DNA from: Hymenobacter artigasi
GTDB lineage: Bacteria; Bacteroidota; Bacteroidia; Cytophagales; Hymenobacteraceae
Length of the DNA: 64,000 bases
Direction of reading: 5' to 3'
Assembly (NCBI RefSeq): GCF_012275535.1
Contig: NZ_JAAVTK010000001.1
Coordinates: 682,001-746,000 of the forward strand
Shown in pieces: positions 41,582 through 50,101 of this stretch. Each line of letters begins with the position of its first letter. The first letter of the stretch is position 1. The translations under genes were made by a program, and so were the position numbers. A model generated the notes under the pieces. That model did no database searches. It worked only from the letters and a program-made list of their open reading frames with translations, and had not been told where the DNA came from.

Positions 41582-43658
41582 ATCTTGAAGCCACGGCGGC
41601 TTCGATATCGGCCAGGCTATCCTTGGGAATAGCAGCCAGCAGCCCTTGTGTGTATTCGTGCTGCGGGTTGGCATAAATAGCCGCCGCCGGGCCGCTCTCC
41701 ACGATGCGGCCCTGGTGCATGACCAGCAGCCGGTCGCTCATAAACCGGGCCACGGACAGGTCGTGCGTGATGAACAGATAGGTGATGCCGAACTCGCGTT
41801 TGAGGTCGTTGAGCAGGTTCAGAACCTGCGCCTGCACTGAGACGTCGAGGGCCGAAACCGACTCGTCGCAGACAATCAGTTTGGGCTGCAGGGCCAGTGC
41901 CCGGGCAATGCAGATGCGCTGCCGCTGCCCGCCGCTGAACTCGTGCGGGTAACGCTGGAAATGCTCGTCGCGCAGCCCCACGGTGCGCAGTAGTTCCAGC
42001 ACTTTGGCCTTTTGCTGCTGGCGGGTGCCGCCCACGTTGTGCACCCGCATGGGCTCCCAAATGGCCTCGCCCACGGTCAGCATCGGATTCAGCGCGGCGT
42101 AGGGGTCCTGAAACACCAGCTGCAAATCGCGCCGACGGCGGCGCAGGTCGCCGCTCGACAGCTTCGCCAAATCGGTCCCTTCAAACAGGATGCTGCCCGC
42201 CGTTGGTTCCGTGAGACGAAGCAGCGCCCGGCCGAGGGTGGTTTTGCCGCAGCCCGACTCGCCCACGAGGCCGATGGTTTCGCCGGGGTAGAGCGTGAAG
42301 CTGACGTCATCGACGGCGCGGACGTAATCAGTGGCGCGGCGGAAGAAGCCTTTGCGGAGGGGGAAGTAGACTTGGAGGTTTTTTACTTCGAGCAATGGCG
42401 CGGTGCCGTTCACCTCACCCCCCGGCCCCGCATCTGCTTTATGCGCAGAGTCCCGTGGAGAGGGGGAGCCTGACGATTGGGTTAAGGTTTGAGAAGAAGC
42501 CAGGGATGAAGCTGAAGAATCAGCAGCGGTCGAAGCTTCTTCAGAAACGGAGGCTGTATCGCCGCGCAGAACCGGTGCCCCCTCTCCGCGGGAGAGGGGG
42601 TCAGGGGGTGAGGTGAACGCCTGCGCAGCACCGGGCTCGACCCGTGGAACATCCCCCAAAACACCATGTTCCACGGGGAACGTTTTGGCGGTATCAGTTT
42701 TATCCCGTAACTGCTGGGCTTCGATTTCGGGCGACGATTCCGTAAGCGCCTCATTCTCCAGCTTAACCACTGGCGCGGGCTGGGCAAAAAGCTGCCCGCT
42801 GGCGTCCTCACCCATGAAATCGGCCACCACGGGGAGGCGTTTTTTGCCCACTGAGAGGCGCGGACGGCACGCTAAAAGGCCTTTTGTGTACGGATGTTGC
42901 GGATTTGAAAAAATATCCAGCACCCTCCCCTGTTCCACGACCTTGCCCCGGTACATTACCAGAATGCGGTCGGCGATTTCGGCCACCACGCCGAGGTCGT
43001 GGGTGATGAAGAGGACCGCCGTGTTGCGCTGGCGGCGCAGGTCGTCGATGAGGCGCAGCATCTGGGCCTGCACGGTCACGTCGAGGGCGGTGGTGGGCTC
43101 GTCGGCGATGAGCAGGGCCGGGCGGCAGGCCATGGCCATGGCAATCATGACGCGCTGTTTCTGGCCGCCCGAGATTTCGTGCGGGTAGCTGCCGAAAATG
43201 GCTTCCGGGCGCGGCAGCTGCGCCTCGGTGAATAGCTCGATGGTGCGGGCCTTGGCGGCTTGCCCGCTGAGGTCGGTGTGGAGGCGCAGGGTTTCTACCA
43301 CCTGGCTGCCGCAGGTGTACACGGGGTTCAGCGAGGTCATCGGCTCCTGGAAAATCATGCCGATGTCGTTGCCGCGCACCTGGCGCAGGTCGGTTTCGGA
43401 GAGTTTCAGCAGGTCGGTCTGGCCCAGCTTTTCGGATTGGAAGAGGGCCTGGCCGCTGGCAATGCGGCCGGGCGGCATCGGAATCAGCCCCAGCAGCGCC
43501 AGCGACGTCACGGATTTGCCCGAGCCGGATTCGCCCACAATGGCCAGCGTTTCGCCCCGGTGCAGCTCAAACGACACGTTGTCCACGGCCCGCACGTCGC
43601 CGCGGTGGCTGGAGAAGTCAATGGTGAGGTTGGAAACGGTGAGTAGCGGGTTGGGCAC
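41577..43658 (-). CDS. fused oligopeptide ABC transporter ATP-binding protein
   Basis: This 693-residue protein contains two complete ABC-ATPase units of the peptide (DppD/DppF-like) type. Unit 1: Walker A GESGSGKS, signature [15 protein letters not shown], Walker [13 protein letters not shown] (residues about 4-265). Unit 2: GESGCGKTT near 470, [15 protein letters not shown] and [12 protein letters not shown] (about 425-690). Between them is a 160-residue low-complexity linker (270-425) with [13 protein letters not shown], rich in Ser/Ala. The linker DNA contains a palindromic element and a parS-like sequence (see separate entries). It powers import of peptides; permease genes are not adjacent. 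Confidence 0.93.
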   Translation of the reverse strand: MPNPLLTVSNLTIDFSSHRGDVRAVDNVSFELHRGETLAIVGESGSGKSVTSLALLGLIPMPPGRIASGQALFQSEKLGQTDLLKLSETDLRQVRGNDIGMIFQEPMTSLNPVYTCGSQVVETLRLHTDLSGQAAKARTIELFTEAQLPRPEAIFGSYPHEISGGQKQRVMIAMAMACRPALLIADEPTTALDVTVQAQMLRLIDDLRRQRNTAVLFITHDLGVVAEIADRILVMYRGKVVEQGRVLDIFSNPQHPYTKGLLACRPRLSVGKKRLPVVADFMGEDASGQLFAQPAPVVKLENEALTESSPEIEAQQLRDKTDTAKTFPVEHGVLGDVPRVEPGAAQAFTSPPDPLSRGEGAPVLRGDTASVSEEASTAADSSASSLASSQTLTQSSGSPSPRDSAHKADAGPGGEVNGTAPLLEVKNLQVYFPLRKGFFRRATDYVRAVDDVSFTLYPGETIGLVGESGCGKTTLGRALLRLTEPTAGSILFEGTDLAKLSSGDLRRRRRDLQLVFQDPYAALNPMLTVGEAIWEPMRVHNVGGTRQQQKAKVLELLRTVGLRDEHFQRYPHEFSGGQRQRICIARALALQPKLIVCDESVSALDVSVQAQVLNLLNDLKREFGITYLFITHDLSVARFMSDRLLVMHQGRIVESGPAAAIYANPQHEYTQGLLAAIPKDSLADIEAAVASRL
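42408..42618. repeat. palindromic element inside the ABC transporter linker
   Basis: GTTCACCTCACCCCC (left, from 42408) and GGGGGTGAGGTGAAC (right, ending 42618) form inverted arms, with CCCTCTCCGCGGGAGAGGGG inside the right unit. This is the same family as the palindromes at 38681 and 45210 but here it is in frame, encoding the [13 protein letters not shown] segment. It has no stop codon on the coding strand. Confidence 0.9.
42641..42681. promoter_or_regulatory. parS-like dyad inside the ABC transporter linker
   Basis: CCCGTGGAACAT and its exact complement flank 13 bases; the right half continues into TGTTCCACGGGGAACG (42667-42682), two mismatches from the ParB consensus. It resembles the site at 34190 in sequence and in the surrounding CAAAAC/GTTTTGG. 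Confidence 0.5.
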
Positions 43659-43719
43659 GGAGGGAATTGTGGGTGGCAGTTTGGGGTGGTTTCGGTACGC
43701 AAGAACGTCAAGTACGCAG

Positions 43720-43764
43720 GAACGTCATGCTCATCTGGCGTCCGCGCAGTCGAAGCATCTCTAC
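43720..43764 (+). repeat. left copy of the GAACGTCATGCTGAGC repeat flanking a two-gene cassette
   Basis: The repeat reads GAACGTCATGCTCATCTGG and ends GTCGAAGCATCTCTACT. It overlaps the stop codon of the 43761 gene. An inverted copy lies at 44400-44438. Confidence 0.85.
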
Positions 43765-44036
43765 TCTTCTTCTCGAACCTCCCAATCTAATCTACTCCAT
43801 GAGTAGAAAATATGATAGCCGCAATGCTCCGTGAATACTGCTGTCTCGTTGAATTCGGGCGCTTCAATGACGAAAGCATATTTGAATTCAACTTTTGAAT
43901 CGTCTTCAAACTTGATGTGGACAGTAGTGTTTGCGGAGAAATCAGACGCGCCTAGCTTCTCATACTTGCTTTCGCCCTTGGCAATTAAGTAATCCCAAAC
44001 CTTCTTCCAACGTTCGGGCAAATCTTCGTGGCGCAT
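43761..44036 (-). CDS. small hypothetical protein in a low-GC cassette
   Basis: This 91-residue acidic/basic mixed protein starts [21 protein letters not shown] and ends [11 protein letters not shown]. It is soluble, without signal or membrane segments. The composition (many Phe, Tyr, Glu, with a [19 protein letters not shown] strand) resembles small immunity proteins of polymorphic toxin loci, but I recognise no family. GC is well below that of flanking genes. Its neighbour is a CPCC-type protein often found in the same loci. Both are enclosed by inverted copies of a repeat. Confidence 0.7.
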   Translation of the reverse strand: MRHEDLPERWKKVWDYLIAKGESKYEKLGASDFSANTTVHIKFEDDSKVEFKYAFVIEAPEFNETAVFTEHCGYHIFYSWSRLDWEVREEE

Positions 44037-44076
44037 CAGTTAATGCTTCTGTATAATGCAATGTTTGTCTCTGGCA

Positions 44077-44340
44077 TCAGTCTGGTAATTCATCTGGCAA
44101 AGGAGGCCGAACTAACTGCTTGAAGCGATGTTCGCAGGCACCATACTGAGCAAATTGAATTCGAGAATGTTCTAAACTGAGCTTATTCGCTCCACCAGTA
44201 TATGTTGGGTCGTTCAGTTGCACGTAGTCATCCTCCCAAAAGCAAACTGGGCAGATGTCGAAACTGCCATCGGGTGGTACAGCCAATGTATAGAAACCGC
44301 AACAAGGGCAGGGATAATTACCGAAACGGTTTGCTTTCAT
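44077..44340 (-). CDS. CPCC-type cysteine-rich small protein
   Basis: This 87-residue protein begins MKANRFGNYPCPCCGFYTL and contains YPCPCCGF plus DICPVCFWEDDYVQ, giving two paired cysteine knuckles, the CPCC family (a rubredoxin-like zinc ribbon). The family is common in toxin/immunity and mobile gene clusters, but has no proven activity. The C-terminus (HRFKQLVRPPLPDELPD) is polar. It lies 40 bases upstream of the other low-GC gene and is probably co-transcribed. Confidence 0.85.
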   Translation of the reverse strand: MKANRFGNYPCPCCGFYTLAVPPDGSFDICPVCFWEDDYVQLNDPTYTGGANKLSLEHSRIQFAQYGACEHRFKQLVRPPLPDELPD

Positions 44341-44399
44341 GGCTTAAAGAGCAGAGCGATAAGTTCAGTGATGAAAGGAGGAATAAACTTTCAACGAAG

Positions 44400-44438
44400 C
44401 GGTAGAGATGCTTCGACTGCGCTCAGCATGACCGTTCT
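44400..44438 (-). repeat. right copy of the GAACGTCATGCTGAGC repeat
   Basis: Read on the minus strand it starts GAACGGTCATGCTGAGCGCA and ends GAAGCATCTCTACCGC. It is inverted relative to 43720-43764, so the two small low-GC genes sit between inverted copies. Confidence 0.85.
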
Positions 44439-44487
44439 AGAGTGTGACATTCTACGATTACCGTTCAACAGCCGAGCATCTCCCCTG

Positions 44488-45156
44488 CTACGCCAGCTTC
44501 TCAGCATCGGCAGCGACTAGGGGCTGGGGCTCGTTGGGAGCGGCGGCGGGCTGCGATTCGTTGAAAAAGCGGCTCTGATTGAGCAGAATAAAGGCGACGC
44601 CGATGAAGATGGACGAGTCGGCGATGTTGAAGATGGGGAAACCGCCGCTGTACGTACCGCCGATGAGGGGCCAGGATTTGGGGAAATAACCCACGTACAG
44701 CGGCACGAAAATCATGTCGATGACCTGGCCGTAGAACCAGCGCGTGGGCGAGCCCAGCGGGGCGTTATTGTAGATAACGCCGTAGAAAATTGAGTCAATC
44801 AGGTTGCCGACCGCGCCGCCCAGAATCAGGGCCATGCAGGCGATGTAACCGGCGGCCACGCGCTGGCGGCTGAGGCGGATAATGTAGTAAAGCAGCCCGC
44901 CCACGGCCAGCATGCGGAAGCCGGTGAGCACCAGCTTGCCGTAGGGCGCGGGCAGCTCGGCCCCGAAGGCCATGCCGGGGTTCAGCGTGTAAGTGAGCTT
45001 AGCCCACTGACCAAAAATCGGGATTTCGCCGGCCGAACCGAGTTGCATGTAGGTGTGCACGGCCCACTTCGAGGCTTGGTCGAGCACGATGATGAGCAGG
45101 GCCAGCAGGAAGAATTTAGCCGCAGAATGCTGGCGGGTGGTGAGCGTTGGGAGCAT
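44488..45156 (-). CDS. lspA: lipoprotein signal peptidase LspA (first copy)
   Basis: This 222-residue aspartic protease removes signal peptides from prolipoproteins. Four membrane helices are visible. The catalytic Asps are Asp121 in GAVGNLIDSIF and Asp180 in FNIADSSIFIGV, with TLNPGMAFGA as the conserved N-terminal motif. A 60-residue insertion between the catalytic Asps (NAPLGSPTRWFYGQVIDMIF) is typical of Bacteroidota LspA. It is the second of two tandem copies; the other starts upstream with near-identical layout. A palindrome fills the spacer between them. Confidence 0.93.
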   Translation of the reverse strand: MLPTLTTRQHSAAKFFLLALLIIVLDQASKWAVHTYMQLGSAGEIPIFGQWAKLTYTLNPGMAFGAELPAPYGKLVLTGFRMLAVGGLLYYIIRLSRQRVAAGYIACMALILGGAVGNLIDSIFYGVIYNNAPLGSPTRWFYGQVIDMIFVPLYVGYFPKSWPLIGGTYSGGFPIFNIADSSIFIGVAFILLNQSRFFNESQPAAAPNEPQPLVAADAEKLA

Positions 45157-45209
45157 TTCGGTGGGGATTGGAGGTGCAAAGAACGGCAGGAAGTGTCGCC
45201 CTTCGCGTT

Positions 45210-45368
45210 CACCTCACCCCCTGACCCCCTCTCCCGCGGAGAGGGGGCACCGGCCATGCTGCAACGACTCGCAAACGAAAAGAGCCCAACGCATTGCGTT
45301 GGGCTCCTTCTTATCTGCTCCGAACCGGTGCCCCCTCTCCGCGGGAGAGGGGGTCAGGGGGTGAGGTG
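45210..45368. repeat. palindrome, 44-base arms, enclosing a terminator hairpin, between two lspA genes
   Basis: Arms 45210-45253 and 45325-45368 are exact reverse complements (44 of 44), starting CACCTCACCCCCTGACCCCC. Inside, GAGCCCAACGC and its complement (45282-45306) form a terminator-like hairpin. Same family and same nested layout as 38681-38847. Confidence 0.96.
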
Positions 45369-45382
45369 CCCCGCCCGCGCCG

Positions 45383-46039
45383 CTACGCCAGATTCTCCGA
45401 ATCCGGAGCTACCAGCGGCTCGGTGGCCACCGGCTCCTCCTGCTTGAAAAAACGGCTCTGATTGAGCAGAATAATGGCCACACCGATGAAAATGGCCGAA
45501 TCGGCGATATTGAAGATGGGCCAGAGCGAAACGTACTTCCCTCCCAGCAGCGGCCAGCTTTGGGGCAGGAAGCCTTCGTAGATGTCCACGTACAGCATAT
45601 CAATAACCTGCCCGTAGAACCAGCGCGAAGGCGAGCCAAACGGGGCATTGTCGTAGATAACGCCGTAGAAAATGGAGTCAATGAGGTTGCCCACGGCCCC
45701 GCCGAGGATGAGGGCCATGCAGGCGATGTAGCCGGCGGCGGCGCGCTGCCGGCAGAGGCGAATAATGTAGTAGCTCAGGCCGAACACAGCCAGCAGGCGG
45801 AACCCACTGAGTACCAGCTTGCCATAAGGAGAGGGCAGCTCGGCGCCGAAGGCCATGCCGGGGTTCAGCGTGTAGTGCAGCTTGGCCCAATGGCCGATAA
45901 GGGGGATTTCGCCCGCCATGCCGGGCTGCATGTAGGTGTGCACGGCCCACTTCGAGAGCTGGTCGAGGGCGATGACGAGCAGCGCCAGCAGGAAGAATTT
46001 AGCCGCAGACTGCTGGCGATTGGTGAGGGTTGGGTGCAT
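45383..46039 (-). CDS. lspA: lipoprotein signal peptidase LspA (second copy)
   Basis: This 218-residue paralogue of the neighbouring gene shares catalytic Asp121 (GAVGNLIDSIF) and Asp180 (FNIADSAIFIGV), the TLNPGMAFGA motif and the same insertion. The start MHPTLTNRQQ at 46039 aligns with the first copy, so the longer upstream frame is rejected. Differences are spread along the protein (for example VIALDQLSK versus IIVLDQASK), so the duplication is not recent. Two functional lspA genes side by side are unusual; one could serve special lipoproteins. Confidence 0.93.
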   Translation of the reverse strand: MHPTLTNRQQSAAKFFLLALLVIALDQLSKWAVHTYMQPGMAGEIPLIGHWAKLHYTLNPGMAFGAELPSPYGKLVLSGFRLLAVFGLSYYIIRLCRQRAAAGYIACMALILGGAVGNLIDSIFYGVIYDNAPFGSPSRWFYGQVIDMLYVDIYEGFLPQSWPLLGGKYVSLWPIFNIADSAIFIGVAIILLNQSRFFKQEEPVATEPLVAPDSENLA

Positions 46040-46428
46040 TAAGGCAGAACCGAAAATCGAAGAAATTGAGGTCAGAAAGCAGGTACAATCAGGGTCATTC
46101 AGAACGGTCATGCTTCATCTGGCGTCCGCTTGCCGAAGCATCTCTACCGCTTTGTCTGTCATCCTGAGCTTGCGAAGGACCTTATCAAGAGCGAACGATT
46201 CGTTCTCCGGTGATAGGATGCTTCCTTCGTCAGCATGACAGGAGGCGTGGAAAAAGATGCTTCGACAAGGTCAGCATGACCGTGCAATAAAAAAGCATTC
46301 CTAATAACACGTTTTGTACCTTTTATGACTGACTGTCTGATGTTTTGAACCCGTAAAGACGAGCTTATCGAACGTTTGTGCGGCCGAAGACTCGCCGGGG
46401 ATTTCACCTCCCGGCGAGTCATTCATTA
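46040..46428. other. repeat-rich intergenic region upstream of lspA
   Basis: There are 389 bases without a gene. It holds nested palindromes: an outer pair of the GAACGGTCATGC/GATGCTTCG family (46101-46149 with 46256-46283) encloses an inner pair of the GTCATCCTGAGC family (46156-46187 with 46212-46241). No promoter box is evident. Confidence 0.8.
46101..46283. repeat. nested palindromes of two families
   Basis: Outer arms: GAACGGTCATGC to GAAGCATCTCTACC (46101-46149) against GATGCTTCG to GCATGACCGT (46256-46283). Inner arms: TGTCATCCTGAGC to GGACCTTATC (46156-46187) against GATAGGATGC to GCATGACAG (46212-46241). The inner family is the one seen at 54294 and 56637, the outer the one at 43720 and 44400. 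Confidence 0.8.
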
Positions 46429-49400
46429 TCAGGCAGTTGCTACCTCCAGAAGCACCGCTACGGAGTAGTCATCAAATTCGAGCACGGAGCCGCCGTTCAC
46501 GTCGGCCGCGAAGTCGAGGGTGAGGGCTTGGGTTTCGGTGCGGATGTAGTCGCCGAAGGCGGCCACGGCGGCCATGAGCTCGGGCTGCTGGTCGGCCAGG
46601 GTGACGCGGATTTTGTCCTGCACTTCCAGGCCCGAGTCTTTGCGCAGGTTCTGGAGGCGGTTCACCAGCTCGCGGGCGAGGCCTTCCTGGCGCAGCTCGT
46701 CGGTCAGGGTCACGTCGAGGGCCACGGTGAGGGGGCCGTCGGTGGCCACGAGCCAGCCGGGCAGGTCGTCGGTGCGGATTTCCACATCGTCGGGAGCCAG
46801 GGTGATGGGCTGGCCATCGACCTCCACGGCGAGGCTTCCCTCCTTCTCCAGCTTCGAGATTTCGGCCGCCGTCATCTGCTGAATGCGGGCACCCACGGCC
46901 TTCAGGCGCGGGCCATACTGCTGGCCGAGGCGCTTGAAATTGGGCTTCACCGACTTCACCAGCACGCCGCTTTCGCTCTCATCATCGAGGAATTCGATGT
47001 GCTTCACGTTGATTTCGGCGCAAATCAGGTCCTCCACGAGGCCGACTTGCTCCTTGGTCGTGTCGTTCAGCACCGGCACCAGGATGCGCTGCAGGGGCTG
47101 GCGCACCTTTAGCACCGACTTTTTGCGCAGCGAGTGGGCCAGCGAGCTGATGCGCTGGGCCAGCTCCATGCGCTCCTCCAGCTTCGGGTCGATGCGGGCG
47201 GCATCGGCTTCCACCAGCAGCGTAAGGTGCACGGATTCAGGAGAGTTAAGAGTTTGGGAATTTTCAACTCCTAACTCCTCACTCTTAACTCTTAACTCAC
47301 CGAAGGTCAGGTTGCGGTACAGCCACTCGGCGAAGAAGGGGGCGATGGGCGACATGAGCTGCGCCACGGTCTGCAGGCACTCGTTCAGGGTCTCGAACGC
47401 GGCGCGTTTGTCAGTTGTCAGCTCGCCCTTCCAGAAACGGCGGCGCGAGAGGCGCACGTACCAGTTCGAGAGCTGGTCGGTCACGAAATCCTGGATGGCG
47501 CGGGCGGCCTTCGTGGGGTCGTAGCTGTCGAGGTGGCCGCGCACTTCGGCAATCAGCGACTGCAGCTTGCTCAGAATCCAGCGGTCCAGCTCGCTCAGGT
47601 CGGCGTGCGGCACACGTGATTTTTCGTCCATTTCGAACGCATCCAAATTCGCGTAAAGCGCATAGAATGAGTACGTATTGAAGAGCGTGCCGAAGAAACG
47701 GCGCTGCACTTCGGTCACGCCGGCCGGGTCAAACTTGAGGTTGTCCCACGGTGGCGCGTTGGCGATGAGGTACCAGCGGGTGGCATCGGGGCCGAACTGC
47801 TTGATGGTGGCAAACGGGTCGACGGCGTTGCCGAGGCGCTTGCTCATCTTCTGGCCGTCCTTGGCCAGCACCAGGCCGTTGGCGATGACGTTTTTGAAGG
47901 CCACGGAGTCTTCCAGCATCACGGCCAGGGCGTGCAGCGTGAAGAACCAGCCGCGCGTCTGGTCCACGCCTTCGGCGATGAAGTCGGCGGGGAAGTTCTT
48001 CGCAAAAACGTCGGCGTTTTCAATCGGATAATGCCACTGCGCGTAGGGCACGGCGCCGGAATCAAACCATACGTCGATGAGGTCGGCCTCGCGGTACATG
48101 GGCTGGCCGGTGGGGCTGACGAGGAAAATATCATCCACGTAAGGCCGGTGCAGGTCCACTTTCTCGCCGTTGGCATAGGGGTTGTGGGTCATGATTTCGG
48201 CCGTCACGGCCTTGTCAATCTCCACCTTCAGCTCGGCGATGCTGCCGATGCAGATTTCCTCCGTCCGGTCCTGGGTGCGCCAGATGGGCAGCGGCGTGCC
48301 CCAGTAGCGCGAGCGGCTTAAGTTCCAGTCTACCAGGTTTTCCAGCCAGTTGCCGAAGCGGCCGGTGCCGGTGCTTTCGGGCTTCCAGTTGATGGTTTTG
48401 TTGAGCTCGATGAGCCGGTCTTTCACCGCCGTGGTCTTGATGAACCAGGAATCGAGCGGGTAGTAGAGTACGGGCTTATCGGTGCGCCAGCAGTGCGGGT
48501 AGGTGTGCTCGTACTTCTCCACTTTGAAGGCCGTGCCGTCGCCCTTCATCTTGATGACGATGCTCTCATCCAGCGTTTTATAGTCAGCACCAGTTTCGTC
48601 GTGGCCGTCGTAGTTTTTCACCCAGCGGCCCGCAAACTCGCCCATTTGGGGCACGTAGCGGCCCGTCCTGTCCACAATGGGGCCGAGCGTGCCTTCGGCA
48701 TCCGGCACCATCAGCGCCGGGATGTCGGCTAGCTGCGCGGCGCGGAAGTCATCGGCACCAAACGTGGGCGAGATGTGCACGATGCCCGTGCCATCCTCCG
48801 TGGTCACGAAGTCGCCGTTGATGACGCGGAAAGCCCGCTCCTCGCCTTCAAACGGCGTGAAATCGAACAGGCGCTCGTACTTGATGTCGATAAGGTCGGC
48901 ACCGGTGAATTCGCCCAAAGTGCTCCAAAAGGTAATTTTACCTTTGGAAACTAGTTTTTTCTTCTGGTCATCGGTGAGTTGCTTCGGCAGAATAAGTCTG
49001 TCTGTGCCATTCAATAATACCCTCTCGCTAGCATAAGGCCACTTAGACATATTCATGTCTTGATTTGCCGACCAACCATACTCATGCTCAGTATCGAAGT
49101 ATGAGGGGACTCTTTGAGTAGCAAGAACTACGTTTTCACGCTCAAAAGTGTACTGGTTGTAAGTCTGAACCAGAAGGTATTTGATATTCTTACCCACTGC
49201 CAAACCCGTATTAGCTGGAAGGGTCCAAGGAGTAGTCGTCCAAGCCAAAATGGATGTCTTTTCTGGCTCTGCAGAAGCAACAACTGCTTGTTCTCCAGAG
49301 AAAAGAGAATCAATACCCTTCGAAACCTTAAACTGCGCCACCACGGTCGTGTCCTTCACGTCCTTGTAGGTGCCAGGCTGGTTCAGCTCGTGCGACGACA

Positions 49401-49968
49401 GGCCGGTACCGGCGGCCGGCGAATACGGCTGGATGGTGTAGCCCTTGTAAAGCAAGCCTTTGTCGTAGAGCTTCTTGAGCAGCGCCCAGCAGCTTTCGAT
49501 GTATTCCGGCTCGAAGGTCACGTAGGGGTCGTCGAGGTCGACCCAGTAGCCCATTTTCTCGGTCAGGTCGTCCCACTGCGCCTTGAAGCGCATGACGGTT
49601 TCCTTGCAGCGCTGATTGTAGTCGGCGATGCTGATTTTGTGGCCGATGTCCTCCTTCGTGATGCCCAGCTCCTTCTCCACCTGTAGCTCGATGGGCAGGC
49701 CGTGAGTGTCCCAGCCGCCCTTGCGGGGCACCTGCTTGCCCAGCAGCGTCTGGTAGCGGCAGAAGATGTCCTTCACCGTGCGCGCCATCACGTGGTGGAT
49801 GCCGGGCGCGCCGTTGGCGGAAGGCGGGCCTTCGTAAAACACGAACGTGGGCTGGCCTTCGCGGCTGCTCACGCTCTTTTCAAAGATGCCGTGCTCCTTC
49901 CACCAGGCGAGGATGTCCTCGCCGAGCTGGCCGTAGTTGAGCGGCTGCTTGTATTCGGGGTATTTCAT
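46429..49968 (-). CDS. ileS: isoleucine--tRNA ligase
   Basis: This 1179-residue class I synthetase charges tRNA-Ile. The HIGH-type motif is PSANGAPGIHHVMART near residue 55, the CP1 editing domain carries LAWTTTPWTLPANTG, and the KMSKS-type motif is GQKMSKRLGN near residue 700. The length and the DxRGWFFTLHALAV motif match the longer, eukaryote-like IleS2 type. Two oddities: residues about 213-351 are encoded by clearly AT-richer DNA, and residues 891-910 come from an inserted palindromic element (GELRVKSEELGVENS). The start MKYPEYKQPLNY is at 49968. Confidence 0.96.
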   Translation of the reverse strand: MKYPEYKQPLNYGQLGEDILAWWKEHGIFEKSVSSREGQPTFVFYEGPPSANGAPGIHHVMARTVKDIFCRYQTLLGKQVPRKGGWDTHGLPIELQVEKELGITKEDIGHKISIADYNQRCKETVMRFKAQWDDLTEKMGYWVDLDDPYVTFEPEYIESCWALLKKLYDKGLLYKGYTIQPYSPAAGTGLSSHELNQPGTYKDVKDTTVVAQFKVSKGIDSLFSGEQAVVASAEPEKTSILAWTTTPWTLPANTGLAVGKNIKYLLVQTYNQYTFERENVVLATQRVPSYFDTEHEYGWSANQDMNMSKWPYASERVLLNGTDRLILPKQLTDDQKKKLVSKGKITFWSTLGEFTGADLIDIKYERLFDFTPFEGEERAFRVINGDFVTTEDGTGIVHISPTFGADDFRAAQLADIPALMVPDAEGTLGPIVDRTGRYVPQMGEFAGRWVKNYDGHDETGADYKTLDESIVIKMKGDGTAFKVEKYEHTYPHCWRTDKPVLYYPLDSWFIKTTAVKDRLIELNKTINWKPESTGTGRFGNWLENLVDWNLSRSRYWGTPLPIWRTQDRTEEICIGSIAELKVEIDKAVTAEIMTHNPYANGEKVDLHRPYVDDIFLVSPTGQPMYREADLIDVWFDSGAVPYAQWHYPIENADVFAKNFPADFIAEGVDQTRGWFFTLHALAVMLEDSVAFKNVIANGLVLAKDGQKMSKRLGNAVDPFATIKQFGPDATRWYLIANAPPWDNLKFDPAGVTEVQRRFFGTLFNTYSFYALYANLDAFEMDEKSRVPHADLSELDRWILSKLQSLIAEVRGHLDSYDPTKAARAIQDFVTDQLSNWYVRLSRRRFWKGELTTDKRAAFETLNECLQTVAQLMSPIAPFFAEWLYRNLTFGELRVKSEELGVENSQTLNSPESVHLTLLVEADAARIDPKLEERMELAQRISSLAHSLRKKSVLKVRQPLQRILVPVLNDTTKEQVGLVEDLICAEINVKHIEFLDDESESGVLVKSVKPNFKRLGQQYGPRLKAVGARIQQMTAAEISKLEKEGSLAVEVDGQPITLAPDDVEIRTDDLPGWLVATDGPLTVALDVTLTDELRQEGLARELVNRLQNLRKDSGLEVQDKIRVTLADQQPELMAAVAAFGDYIRTETQALTLDFAADVNGGSVLEFDDYSVAVLLEVATA
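47238..47300. repeat. palindromic element inside ileS
   Basis: GAGTTAAGAGTT (47243-47254) and its exact complement AACTCTTAACTC (47287-47298) flank AT-rich sequence within the coding region. It is in frame and encodes about 20 residues (ELRVKSEELGV and following) between LYRNLTFG and ESVHL, a position with no such segment in most IleS proteins. Confidence 0.85.
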
Positions 49969-49981
49969 GTTCTGTTTTAGC

Positions 49982-50097
49982 ACGATGTAGAGACGCATCC
50001 TTGCGTCTCGTCGTTGAACGGTAATCGATGGAATATCAGGACGAACAAGGTCCGCATGGCGCGGACGACGAGACGCAAGGATGCGTCTCTACATCGT
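49982..50097. repeat. palindrome, 32-base arms, ACGATGTAGAGACGCATCC family
   Basis: Arms 49982-50013 and 50066-50097 are exact reverse complements (32 of 32). A CGTTGAACGG core follows the left arm. The same family occurs at 63196-63296. It fills the spacer between ileS and the MMPL gene. Confidence 0.95.
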
Positions 50098-50101
50098 TCT
50101 A

